The notes below the pieces were generated by a model, which was given only the letters and a program-made list of their open reading frames with translations, did not search any database and had not been told where the DNA came from. Shown one piece after another: positions 7,796 to 14,671 of a stretch of DNA of 28,223 nt (position 1 is the first letter of the stretch; every line of letters starts with the position of its first letter). Source of the stretch: an uncultured Collinsella sp. (GTDB lineage Bacteria > Actinomycetota > Coriobacteriia > Coriobacteriales > Coriobacteriaceae); contig CATWSG010000028.1 of the NCBI GenBank assembly GCA_958353395.1, positions 1 through 28,223 of the forward strand. The letters run 5' to 3'. Made by a program: the position numbers and the translations under genes.

Positions 7796-8170
7796 CTACT
7801 CGCGGCACAGGTGCACGGCGAAGCCGGCGAACTCGCGCTTAAAGTACACGAGCTTGGTGCCGCCGTCGGGCAGCAGCACGCGCGACTCCTCGTTAACCTC
7901 GAGCCCGCGCTCGGCAAACCACCTCTCGGCCGCATCGATGTCGTTGACGGCAAAGCCGATGTGGCCCTTGGCGCCACGACCGTTCTGCTTCATGATCTCG
8001 ACCAGCGAATCATTGAAGTACGAAACCGGGGTCTCGATGACGGGCAGGCCCATCATCGTCGAGAACAGCTCCGCGATCTCCAGGGCGTCTGCCGGGTCGG
8101 CGGCGTTAATGCCCACATGGGCAACGTGCATGCCAAAGAGCTCGACCGGATTGGCGTTCTGCTCATTCAT
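7796..8170 (-). CDS. VOC-family (glyoxalase-like) protein
   Basis: 124 residues forming one complete vicinal-oxygen-chelate domain with two beta-alpha-beta-beta-beta halves. Candidate metal ligands are H18 in HVAHVGI, E58 in LVEIM, H70 in GHIGF and a ligand near FAVHL at the end. GHIGFAVNDIDAAERWFAERG is the typical mid-domain stretch of lactoylglutathione lyase-like proteins, but the fold covers many activities and no substrate can be named. It starts 11 bp after the stop of the PTS IIB gene and has only a weak ribosome site, so it is probably translated from the same message. This suggests a carbohydrate-related role. Confidence 0.78.
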   Translation of the reverse strand: MNEQNANPVELFGMHVAHVGINAADPADALEIAELFSTMMGLPVIETPVSYFNDSLVEIMKQNGRGAKGHIGFAVNDIDAAERWFAERGLEVNEESRVLLPDGGTKLVYFKREFAGFAVHLCRE

Positions 8171-8181
8171 ACAGGCAGCGC

Positions 8182-8469
8182 CTACTGAGCCATGACGTCG
8201 AGAACGGCCTTCTCGGCAGCGACGCGGTTCATGCCGGTCATGAAGGGCACGCCGCTCACGTACGGGCAGGTGAGGCCCTCGGGGGCAACGGTGGTGGCGA
8301 TCAGCAGGTCGGCGCCCTCGTCGCAGTAGTCCTTGGCCTCGGAGATGGCGCACTGCACGATCTCGTACTTGTCGGCGTAACCGTTAGCGTCGAGCATGGT
8401 GGCGACCTTCTGGGCAACGAGCGTGGAAGTAGCAGCGCCAGCACCGCAAGCCAAAACGATCTTCTTCAT
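8182..8469 (-). CDS. PTS system galactitol-type IIB component
   Basis: 95 residues matching the GatB-like IIB fold. MKKIVLACGAGAATST contains the phosphorylatable cysteine C8 in a P-loop-like turn; the family normally accepts phosphate on this cysteine from IIA and passes it to the sugar in IIC. GGGAGA lies eight bases before the ATG. No IIA or IIC of the galactitol type is present in the window, so this is an orphan IIB paired with a VOC protein. It could serve a permease encoded elsewhere or act in regulation. Confidence 0.8.
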   Translation of the reverse strand: MKKIVLACGAGAATSTLVAQKVATMLDANGYADKYEIVQCAISEAKDYCDEGADLLIATTVAPEGLTCPYVSGVPFMTGMNRVAAEKAVLDVMAQ

Positions 8470-8571
8470 AGGTAATGTCTCCCTTCATGGTTTACTTTAG
8501 GTAAGTGTACCGCAGCGAGCGATGGCGCTCGGCCTCGATGCGCTTTTGTGCCAGTTTGCTTGCACGCTGCG

Positions 8572-8577
8572 TATAAT
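8572..8577 (+). promoter_or_regulatory. -10 box of the helical-repeat membrane protein gene
   Basis: A perfect TATAAT lies 55 bp before the ATG at 8633. No well-placed -35 is evident (TTGTGC is 20 bp away). The 163-bp gap is shared with the divergent PTS IIB gene. Confidence 0.5.
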
Positions 8578-8632
8578 ACATCTAGCACGCATTGTCATAC
8601 CGCTTGTTTTACGAGCGACCGAGGAGCTCAAT

Positions 8633-9256
8633 ATGCCCGATTCCCGCACACTCTGGACCGCCGTCGTCATTATTTGTATCGCCGTGTCGGTGTTCTTTAG
8701 CGTCAAAAAACGCACCACGTTTAAACGCCTGCAGCAGCTTATGGCCGCTAAGCAGTGGGACGAGTTCGATCGCTTGCTCGACAGTAAGCTCACCAGCATG
8801 CTGTACCCGCGCTACAACCGCGACTACCTGCGCCTGAACTCCTATCTGCTGCGCGAGGACCACAAGCGCGCCGACGAAATGTTCGATTTGCTGCTGGGAC
8901 TCAACCTGCCCAAAATGCAGCGCGTCGACCTGGTGATCAAAGCTTTTAACTACTACGTTGGTCAGGAGAACCGCAAAAAGTCCAAGGAGCTGCTGCACGA
9001 GATCAAAGGCTTTGAGGGCGGCCAGGCCGAGGCAGTCGCGCACGAATGCCAACTGATGTACGACACGATGATCCTCAAGCGCCACAACGATATTCCCGAG
9101 CTGGAGCGCATGCTCGAGGAGGCCGGCGACGATAAGGTTAAGGGTTGCCGCTTGGAGTACCTGTTGGCCCTACAGTACAAGAACAAAGGCGACGAGGCCA
9201 AGTTTGCCGAGTACCTGGAAAAGTCGGGCCGGCACTCGATGGCCGTCAACGCGTAA
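8633..9256 (+). CDS. Membrane-anchored helical-repeat protein, unknown function
   Basis: 207 residues. One hydrophobic segment at about 8-24 (TAVVIICIAVSVFFSV) is followed by basic residues, so the rest probably lies in the cytoplasm. From residue 27 on the protein is all helical, with TPR-like spacing (AAKQWDEFDRLL; REDHKRADEMFDLLL; ENRKKSKELLHEI; KGDEAKFAEYLEKS). TPR proteins usually act as scaffolds; no enzyme motif is visible. GAGGAG seven bases before the ATG decides the start. It stands alone between the divergent IIB gene and tRNA-Leu. Confidence 0.7.
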   Translation: MPDSRTLWTAVVIICIAVSVFFSVKKRTTFKRLQQLMAAKQWDEFDRLLDSKLTSMLYPRYNRDYLRLNSYLLREDHKRADEMFDLLLGLNLPKMQRVDLVIKAFNYYVGQENRKKSKELLHEIKGFEGGQAEAVAHECQLMYDTMILKRHNDIPELERMLEEAGDDKVKGCRLEYLLALQYKNKGDEAKFAEYLEKSGRHSMAVNA

Positions 9257-9267
9257 CGGGCGGCTTG

Positions 9268-9276
9268 TGCTAGACT
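9268..9276 (+). promoter_or_regulatory. Extended -10 promoter of tRNA-Leu
   Basis: TGCTAGACT (TGn plus TAGACT) lies 11 bp before the first base of the tRNA. No clear -35 box is seen. Confidence 0.4.
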
Positions 9277-9287
9277 TCTAGTCTCAC

Positions 9288-9372
9288 GGGGGCGTGGCGG
9301 AATTGGCATACGCAGGAGACTTAAAATCTCTCGCCGCAAGGATTGTGGGTTCGAGTCCCACCGCCCCTACCA
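9288..9372 (+). tRNA. tRNA-Leu (anticodon UAA)
   Basis: A class II tRNA. The acceptor stem GGGGGCG (9288-9294) pairs with CGCCCCT (9362-9368), with one G-U pair. The anticodon stem GGAGA/TCTCT encloses CTTAAAA, giving anticodon TAA at 9322-9324. The long variable arm is leucine-like. The T arm GTGGG-TTCGAGT-CCCAC spans 9345-9361. The discriminator is A69 followed by encoded CCA. It should read UUA, and UUG by wobble. Confidence 0.95.
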
Positions 9373-9433
9373 CGTATTGTTTACGAGCCCGTGTCCCCCA
9401 GGGATGCGGGCTCGTTTCTTTTGGACGCCGGTG
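9355..9433 (+). repeat. tRNA-Leu 3' end plus terminator, direct repeat copy 1
   Basis: A 79-bp segment covers the last 18 bases of the tRNA (with CCA), its terminator and a short flank. It recurs 196 bp downstream at 9551-9629 with four substitutions and no gap. This is the copy attached to the functional tRNA. Confidence 0.9.
9383..9422 (+). terminator. tRNA-Leu terminator
   Basis: ACGAGCCCG (9383-9391) pairs perfectly with CGGGCTCGT (9407-9415) and TTTCTTTT follows. The duplicated copy at 9579-9618 keeps the hairpin, with one compensatory pair change and one mismatch. Confidence 0.9.
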
Positions 9434-9550
9434 GGACTCGAACCCGCGAGGGGGCGAGCGTCAAGCGGACGCGCAGCGTCCGCAGCGAGCCGGCGAGGGC
9501 GCCGGCAGGCGGCCGAAGCCGGTGCGGATTTGCGCAGCAAATACGCGGAC
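9434..9550 (+). other. Hairpin-rich insert between the tRNA-end duplications
   Basis: 117 bp between the two direct repeats. With the end of copy 1 it carries an exact 16-bp reverse complement of the tRNA T arm (9430-9445 against 9347-9362). Four short hairpins follow: GCGGACGC-GCA-GCGTCCGC (9465-9483), GCCGGCG-AGGG-CGCCGGC (9489-9506), CGGC-CGAA-GCCG (9510-9521) and ATTTGC-GCA-GCAAAT (9528-9542). Open frames crossing it have no credible start or family. It may be a remnant of an integrated element or a small palindromic mobile unit. Confidence 0.6.
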
Positions 9551-9629
9551 GTCCCACCGCCCCTACCATGTATTGTTTACGGGCCCGTGTCCCCCAGGGA
9601 TGCGGACCCGTTTCTTTTGGACGCCGGTG
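9551..9629 (+). repeat. tRNA-Leu 3' end plus terminator, direct repeat copy 2
   Basis: About 95% identical to 9355-9433. It contains the last 18 bases of a tRNA-Leu, including CCA, without the rest of a tRNA. It resembles the second attachment site left by integration into a tRNA 3' end. Confidence 0.85.
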
Positions 9630-9637
9630 AGGCTCTA

Positions 9638-9704
9638 AGTTACGGTGGAATAGACCCTGTTTATACCGTTTACCAGCTTATTTAGGAACTATTTCACCGC
9701 AACT
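9638..9704. repeat. Degenerate copy of the GTTGCGGTGAAATAG palindrome
   Basis: AGTTACGGTGGAATAG (9638-9653) and CTATTTCACCGCAACT (9689-9704) are imperfect inverted repeats with two differences. The sequence matches the near-perfect palindrome at 16421-16489. It lies directly beyond the tRNA duplication and 13 bp from the stop of the Ppx/GppA gene. Confidence 0.75.
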
Positions 9705-9717
9705 CAGAGAAGGATGG

Positions 9718-10719
9718 TTAAAGGGCGCTCAGGCTCGGGGTCCAGTCGATGGTGGGGATGGCGCCGTCGAGGGTCTCGTTGATGGTGGCGGCCATGCCGG
9801 CGAGTAGGCTGTTCTCGCTTACGGTGAGTGTCTTGTAGCCGCCGGCACGCATGAGCTCGCGGATCACCACGGCGCCAGCCAAGATCACGCCCGCGCGTTT
9901 GGGCTGTACACCCGGTAGCGCGGCGATGCCGTCCACGTCCAACACAGACATGCGCTCGATAGCGGCCGAGACCTGCTCCAGCGACAGCTCGCGTAGGTGC
10001 ACAAATCTCGAATCGTACGGTTCCAGCTCGTGGACCAGAGCCACCAGCGTAGTCACCGTGCCGCCCACTGCGACCAGGCGCTCGGCACGCTCAAAATCGA
10101 CAGGCAAGCTCTTAAAGTAGCCCGTAAACTGCTCGCCTGCCCACGTGGCAGCGGCAGCAAGCTCGCCGTCTGCAGGCGGCAGCGCCGAGAAAAACCGCTC
10201 GGTCACGCGGCGACAACCGATGTCCAGCGAGCGCGTTCCCTCCAGTGCAAAGACGCCGCGCTCCGGCGCATAGACGCCCGTCGCGAGCTCCGTGGATCCG
10301 CCACCCGAATCGGCAACAATGATGCGCTCGCCGGCAAAGTCGTGCGCCACGCCAAAAAACGTCAGGCGTGCCTCGACCTCGCCCGGAATCACCTGCGGTT
10401 CGAGCCCCAGCCCGCGCAGGCCGTCCAGCAGCAGCGCGGCGTTGGACGCATCGCGCGCAGCACTCGTGCAGGTGGTGCAGACGCACGCGACCCCAAAGGT
10501 GCGCGCCTCATCCACAAACATTCGGCACGCAGAGAGCACGCGCTCAACGGCCGCCTCGCAAAAGCGACCCGTCGCGTCCACACCCTCGCCCAGGTCGGTA
10601 ATCTCGGTATGCTTGGACGATTCCACGATCGCCCCGCCCTCGACCTGGGCCAACACCAGTCGCGACGACACCGTTCCCAGATCGATCGCCGCCACCTTAT
10701 ATCGTTTGCAATCTGCCAT
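9718..10719 (-). CDS. Ppx/GppA-family phosphatase
   Basis: 333 residues with the actin-like ATPase fold of exopolyphosphatases and pppGpp phosphatases. AAIDLGTVSSRL is the first phosphate loop, GEVEARLTFFG (E116) the catalytic glutamate region, VADSGGGSTEL the second phosphate loop and VAVGGTVTTL the adenosine-type motif. It has only the two actin-like domains and lacks the C-terminal HD-like part of long E. coli Ppx, as in many actinobacterial short forms. Sequence cannot decide between polyphosphate and pppGpp as substrate. GGAGGGG lies upstream. It starts 20 bp after the stop of the FtsB-like gene, so the two probably share a transcript, an order (ftsB/divIC then ppx) found in other actinobacteria. 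Confidence 0.88.
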   Translation of the reverse strand: MADCKRYKVAAIDLGTVSSRLVLAQVEGGAIVESSKHTEITDLGEGVDATGRFCEAAVERVLSACRMFVDEARTFGVACVCTTCTSAARDASNAALLLDGLRGLGLEPQVIPGEVEARLTFFGVAHDFAGERIIVADSGGGSTELATGVYAPERGVFALEGTRSLDIGCRRVTERFFSALPPADGELAAAATWAGEQFTGYFKSLPVDFERAERLVAVGGTVTTLVALVHELEPYDSRFVHLRELSLEQVSAAIERMSVLDVDGIAALPGVQPKRAGVILAGAVVIRELMRAGGYKTLTVSENSLLAGMAATINETLDGAIPTIDWTPSLSAL

Positions 10720-10739
10720 TGCCGGCTCCCCTCCGGGCG

Positions 10740-11510
10740 CTATTTGCCGTTGGACACGACCGTCTGGCCCTCGACACCGTTAAACCCAAACAGCATGTCG
10801 AGCGCCTGGATGTACCACGGCGCGTCCTTACCGACTTCTTCGATTTCCTTGGCAACTTCGCTGGCCTTCTTGGCGTTCGACGAATTCTTGCTCGAAGACG
10901 AATCCGAATCGTCGTCCAGGCCCTGCACTTCAATCCTCTTCTCGCCGGGCATCACCAGGCCCAGATCCTCGGATGCCGCGTCCTTGATACCCTCCTCCGA
11001 GAGCAGCTTGTCGACGCTTTTTTGCAGCTCATCATTGTATTGCTGGCGAATCTCGACCTGCTTGGCCAAGATATCGCTCGAGCGTTTGGCAACGTAAAGG
11101 TCGCGCACGGGAAAGTACAGGCTCACGAGCACCAGGGCAACGACGATGCCAATGAATAGTCCTCGCTGGGGACCGTGGGTAAAGTCGTAAATTGCCTTGA
11201 CCACCGCGTTATCGTTGGCGTAATGCATGAAGTCCGAGCCCGAAAGACGGTTCGAGGGCCTACTCGGCTTTTCATGCGTTTGAGCCGAGGAACGCTGAGC
11301 ATGCTCCGAATGCGGCGGGCGCACCGAACGTGGCGGACGGTCCGTCGGCGTATTCATTTGAGCACGGGAGTGTGAGGCGCTTGTCGATCGCTGCATGGAG
11401 CGGTCGGCACCGGCGTAATCGGACCCGCCGAGCTGCACCGTGCGCGCACGGCGAGGTGACGGCTCACGCGAACCGGCGGAATAGTACCTGTTGTCGTAAA
11501 TCTGATCCAT
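10740..11510 (-). CDS. FtsB/DivIC-type septum formation initiator
   Basis: 256 residues. A polar, probably disordered N-terminal cytoplasmic region (1-115, rich in Ser, Arg, Pro) is followed by one membrane helix (117-134, GLFIGIVVALVLVSLYF). An extracytoplasmic coiled-coil stretch comes next (about 140-175, LYVAKRSSDILAKQVEIR). PGEKRIEVQ at 188-196 matches the usual motif after the coiled coil in FtsB/DivIC proteins. An acidic serine linker and a short helical tail with PWYIQALDMLFG end the protein. The family bridges FtsL and FtsQ in the divisome. AAGG precedes the ATG at 11510, and an extended -10 promoter lies just upstream. Confidence 0.75.
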   Translation of the reverse strand: MDQIYDNRYYSAGSREPSPRRARTVQLGGSDYAGADRSMQRSTSASHSRAQMNTPTDRPPRSVRPPHSEHAQRSSAQTHEKPSRPSNRLSGSDFMHYANDNAVVKAIYDFTHGPQRGLFIGIVVALVLVSLYFPVRDLYVAKRSSDILAKQVEIRQQYNDELQKSVDKLLSEEGIKDAASEDLGLVMPGEKRIEVQGLDDDSDSSSSKNSSNAKKASEVAKEIEEVGKDAPWYIQALDMLFGFNGVEGQTVVSNGK

Positions 11511-11553
11511 GTGCGCCTTGTGCGGTTGAGGTTTGTTTGCGCTAAGTCTTTTA

Positions 11554-11562
11554 GTTATAGCA
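11554..11562 (-). promoter_or_regulatory. Extended -10 promoter of the FtsB-like/ppx unit
   Basis: On the minus strand TGCTATAAC (TGn plus TATAAC) lies about 43 bp before the ATG at 11510 and downstream of the enolase terminator. No consensus -35 is seen, as expected for extended -10 promoters. Confidence 0.5.
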
Positions 11563-11601
11563 CGAGCGCCCGCACCGCCTACGCCAGCCTTTGCTCGACA
11601 T

Positions 11602-11633
11602 AAAAAAGGCGCTGAGCCATACGGCCCAGCGCC
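11602..11633 (-). terminator. Enolase terminator
   Basis: An 11-bp stem with one mismatch (11608-11618 with 11623-11633) and a four-base loop is followed on the minus strand by six U residues. It lies 73 bp after the eno stop. Confidence 0.88.
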
Positions 11634-11706
11634 CAATGGTGCTCAACAGTGCCCAACGGGAGCGAGGCGAATCCGAGTCAGCCCCACTCCCGCACACGCC
11701 GCTTGC

Positions 11707-12996
11707 CTAGCGAATGTTGTAGAACGCGGCCTTGCCGGCGTAGCGCGCGCTGCCCTCGAGCTCGTCCTCGATGCGGATGAGCTGGTTGTATTTGGCAATA
11801 CGGTCGCTGCGGCACGGGGCGCCCGACTTGATCTGGCCGGCGTTAACACCCACGACCAGGTCGGCGATGGTGGAGTCCTCGGTCTCGCCGGAGCGGTGAC
11901 TCACGATGCAGGCATAGCCGGCCTCCTTGGCGGTTTCGATGGCCTCGAGCGACTCGGTGAGCGTGCCGATCTGGTTGACCTTGACCAGGATCGCGTTGGC
12001 GGCGCCCAGCTCGATGCCCTTCTTGAGGCGCTCGGTGTTGGTGACGAACAGGTCGTCGCCCACCAGCTGCACCTTGTTGCCAATGCGACGGGTGAGCTCA
12101 ACCCAGCCGTCCCAATCCTCCTCGGCCATGCCGTCCTCGATGGAGATGATAGGATAGGTGTCAACGAGCTTCTCCCAGTAATCGACCATCTGGGCGCTCG
12201 TGTACTCAACGCCCTCGCCCTTGAGCTCGTACATACCGGTCTCGGCGTTGTAGAACTCGGTGGACGCCGGATCCATTGCGTACATGAAGTCGACACCGGG
12301 CTTAAAGCCGGCCTTCTCGACGGCCTTGGTGATGTACTCGAATGGCTCGGCGTTGGTCTTGAGGTTGGGCGCGAAACCGCCCTCGTCGCCCACGCCGCCG
12401 CCCAGGCCGGCCTCGTGCAGCACGCCCTTGAGGGTATGGTAGACCTCGGCGCACCAGCGCAGGCCCTCGGCAAAGCTCGGGGCGCCCACCGGCATGATCA
12501 TGAACTCCTGGAAGTCGACGTTGTTGTCGGCATGCACGCCACCGTTGAGGATGTTCATCATGGGCGTGGGCAGCAGGTGAGCGTTGACGCCGCCCAGGTA
12601 CTGGTACAGCGACAGGCCCGCCGACTCGGCTGCGGCGCGGGCAACGGCCAGCGACACGCCCAGAATGGCGTTGGCGCCGAGCTTGGTTTTGTTGGGCGTA
12701 CCGTCGGCGGCGATTAGCGCGGCATCGACGGCGCGCTGATCGAAGGCGTCGAGGCCCACGACGGCATCGGCACACTCGTTGTTGACGTGCTCGACGGCCT
12801 GCGAGACACCCTTGCCCAGATAGCGGCCCTTGTCGCCGTCGCGCAGCTCACATGCCTCAAAGGCGCCGGTCGAAGCGCCCGAAGGCACCATCGCGCGGCC
12901 GAAGCTGCCGTCCTCGAGCACGACCTCGACTTCGACGGTGGGGTTGCCGCGGCTGTCGAGCACCTCGCGACCGTAGACATCCAAAATATCGCTCAT
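11707..12996 (-). CDS. eno: Enolase (phosphopyruvate hydratase)
   Basis: 429 residues, the standard bacterial length. Enolase converts 2-phosphoglycerate to phosphoenolpyruvate in glycolysis, and PEP also feeds the PTS systems in this window. Visible active-site elements are the SGAS loop (39-42), H155 in GGVHADNN, DEGG with catalytic E205, the Mg ligands D242, E287 and D314, catalytic base K339 in LVKVNQIG, the SHRSGETED signature (366-374) and K390. All are intact. GAGGGAG lies seven bases before the ATG. It is monocistronic between its own promoter and terminator. Confidence 0.98.
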   Translation of the reverse strand: MSDILDVYGREVLDSRGNPTVEVEVVLEDGSFGRAMVPSGASTGAFEACELRDGDKGRYLGKGVSQAVEHVNNECADAVVGLDAFDQRAVDAALIAADGTPNKTKLGANAILGVSLAVARAAAESAGLSLYQYLGGVNAHLLPTPMMNILNGGVHADNNVDFQEFMIMPVGAPSFAEGLRWCAEVYHTLKGVLHEAGLGGGVGDEGGFAPNLKTNAEPFEYITKAVEKAGFKPGVDFMYAMDPASTEFYNAETGMYELKGEGVEYTSAQMVDYWEKLVDTYPIISIEDGMAEEDWDGWVELTRRIGNKVQLVGDDLFVTNTERLKKGIELGAANAILVKVNQIGTLTESLEAIETAKEAGYACIVSHRSGETEDSTIADLVVGVNAGQIKSGAPCRSDRIAKYNQLIRIEDELEGSARYAGKAAFYNIR

Positions 12997-13072
12997 GTTG
13001 TCTCCCTCTCACTTGGAAACGGGTTGAATGCTTGGCGACGCGGCTTACACGCTGCAGCGGCGCGAAGGTTCA

Positions 13073-13128
13073 TAAGTTAGCCTTGTCGCACTTTTTGCAT
13101 TATGCCCTAAGTTAGCCAAGCGATACAA
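13073..13128 (-). promoter_or_regulatory. Enolase promoter flanked by a direct repeat
   Basis: On the minus strand TTGTAT (13123-13128) and CATAAT (13099-13104) are 18 bp apart. TAAGTTAGCC occurs twice on the plus strand, at 13073-13082 and 13108-13117. One copy falls in the -35/-10 spacer and one just downstream of the likely start, as expected for operator half-sites. Confidence 0.45.
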
Positions 13129-13145
13129 TCTTTTTTAAAAATAAT

Positions 13146-13179
13146 GGGAGCGATGGGACAAGTCTGTCCCGTCGCTCCC
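13146..13179 (-). terminator. Terminator of the larC2-yfcE-mazG unit
   Basis: A 15-bp stem (13146-13160 with 13165-13179, one G-U pair) lies six bp after the mazG stop. ATTATTTTT follows on the minus strand. Confidence 0.85.
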
Positions 13180-13185
13180 GCGGTA

Positions 13186-14046
13186 TTACTCCCCTGCCTT
13201 TGCTGCGTCCCACAGGTCGTTGAGGCCATGGGTCGAAAGCTCGGCAAGATCTACGTAGGCATCGGCCGCCATCTGCTCCATCGCAGCCCAGCGACGGCGA
13301 AACTTGGCCGTGCTCGCGCGCAGGGCGCTCTCGGCGTCGATGCCCTCCTTGCGCGCGACGTTGACCAGGGCAAAGAGCAGATCACCAAACTCCATTTCGC
13401 GCTCGGGCGTTCCGGGAGCCTCGGCCTCAAACTCGGCACGCTCCTCAGCTACCTCGTCCCACACGTCCTGGACCGTCTCCCACTCAAAGCCTACGGTAGC
13501 CGCCTTGCGCGACACCTTCTGCGCCTGCATCAGCGCCGGCAGGTGCGTGGGCACGCCGTCGAGCAGGCCCTCGGGCGCGGCCTCGCCTGCCGCCACGGCC
13601 TTGTCCTTGGCGGCCTTCTCGGCAAGCTTGACCTCGTCCCAAATCTTGAGCACCTCGTCAGAGTTATCGGCATCCACATCGCCAAACACGTGCGGGTGAC
13701 GACGGATGAGCTTGGCGTCGATATCGCGCGCCACATCGGCCAGCGTAAACTCACCGGCGTCCGCCGCGATCTGCGCATGCAACACTACCTGCATGAGCAC
13801 GTCGCCGAGCTCCTCGCGCAGATGCGCCGCGTCGTCGGTCTCGATGCAATCGAGCGCCTCGTAGGCTTCCTCGATCATGTTCTTGCCAATGCTCTGATGC
13901 GTCTGTTCGCGGTCCCACGGGCAGCCATCGGGCTGACGCAGGCGCCAGATGGTCTGTACCAGATGCTGCAGCTCGGCCGACGCGTCTACCAGCGTGGACA
14001 GGTCGCGCGAACCCTCGGCATTTTGCTGAGCCATATGCTCGGCCAT
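13186..14046 (-). CDS. mazG: Nucleoside triphosphate pyrophosphohydrolase MazG
   Basis: 286 residues with two tandem MazG domains. The first holds GCPWDREQTHQSI and NMIEEAYEAL, then EELGDVLMQVVLH (E79, D82). The second holds EVAEERAEF, then EFGDLLFALVNVAR (E219, D222). These EExxE plus ExxD sets bind Mg and hydrolyse NTPs to NMP and PPi, a house-cleaning role. The arrangement matches E. coli MazG (263 residues) with a charged inter-domain insertion around 140-160. The ATG at 14046 has GGAGGAGG upstream and lies two bases after the yfcE stop, indicating coupled translation. Confidence 0.93.
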   Translation of the reverse strand: MAEHMAQQNAEGSRDLSTLVDASAELQHLVQTIWRLRQPDGCPWDREQTHQSIGKNMIEEAYEALDCIETDDAAHLREELGDVLMQVVLHAQIAADAGEFTLADVARDIDAKLIRRHPHVFGDVDADNSDEVLKIWDEVKLAEKAAKDKAVAAGEAAPEGLLDGVPTHLPALMQAQKVSRKAATVGFEWETVQDVWDEVAEERAEFEAEAPGTPEREMEFGDLLFALVNVARKEGIDAESALRASTAKFRRRWAAMEQMAADAYVDLAELSTHGLNDLWDAAKAGE

Positions 14047-14048
14047 GG

Positions 14049-14597
14049 TTAGTCCTCCTCCATGACCACGTGGCGGAACGTGCCGCCCTCGTAGATGCCG
14101 TAGCTGTGCGAGCCGTCCTTGGGGATGCTCACGCTGCCGGGGTTGAAGAGCCACAGACCCGGGTGCGCGGCGCTTTCCTCGTTGACCTTGACGTGCGTGT
14201 GACCGTAGACGAGCGCGGAACCCTCGGGCAGCGCGGGTGCGTGGTCGACGCTGTTATGCATGCCAGCGCCAAAGACGTGGCCGTGCGTCAGGAAAAGCTC
14301 GCGGCCGGTCTCGTCGAACAGCGTGGCGTAGTCGGCCATGACGGGGAAGTCGAGGACCATCTGGTCGACCTCGGCGTCGCAGTTGCCGCGCACCGCGATA
14401 ATGCGGTCGGCCAGGGCGTTGAGCAGCGGAATCACACGCTTGGGGACGTAGTCGCGCGGCAGGTCGTTGCGCGGGCCGTGGTAGAGCAGGTCGCCCAGCA
14501 GCACAATGCGGTCGGGCTGCTCGGATTCGATGGCGGTGCAGAGGCGCTCGGCCCAGTATGCCGAGCCATGGATGTCGGAGGCGATGAGGTATTTCAT
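14049..14597 (-). CDS. yfcE: YfcE-type phosphodiesterase
   Basis: 182 residues with the full MPP_YfcE/MJ0936-type signature: SDIHG (D8, H10), LLGDLLYHG (D36), VRGNCD (N72), LTHGH (H105, H107) and YGHTH (H133, H135), then NPGSVSIPKDGS. E. coli YfcE is a Mn-dependent phosphodiesterase active on artificial substrates, with no settled physiological substrate. AAAGGA lies nine bases before the ATG at 14597. It is the middle gene of a three-gene unit with larC2 and mazG. Confidence 0.88.
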   Translation of the reverse strand: MKYLIASDIHGSAYWAERLCTAIESEQPDRIVLLGDLLYHGPRNDLPRDYVPKRVIPLLNALADRIIAVRGNCDAEVDQMVLDFPVMADYATLFDETGRELFLTHGHVFGAGMHNSVDHAPALPEGSALVYGHTHVKVNEESAAHPGLWLFNPGSVSIPKDGSHSYGIYEGGTFRHVVMEED

Positions 14598-14671
14598 GGG
14601 GAGTCCTTTCGAAGTGGGATTGATGGGGGGGTTGAATACGGGGTCCGCGGATGTGGGGCCCATCTACCGTG

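Noticed and set aside
9551..9568. A second tRNA-Leu
   Set aside because: Only the last 18 bases are present; there is no acceptor 5' strand, D arm or anticodon arm.
9294..9685. Several open frames across tRNA-Leu and the duplicated region, one reading RRWDSNPRGGERQ
   Set aside because: They translate a tRNA, its terminator and hairpins, have no ribosome site, and exist because the DNA is GC-rich and repeated.
11533..12717. 394-codon plus-strand open frame opposite enolase
   Set aside because: It is the mirror of the enolase reading frame, a common artefact in high-GC DNA.
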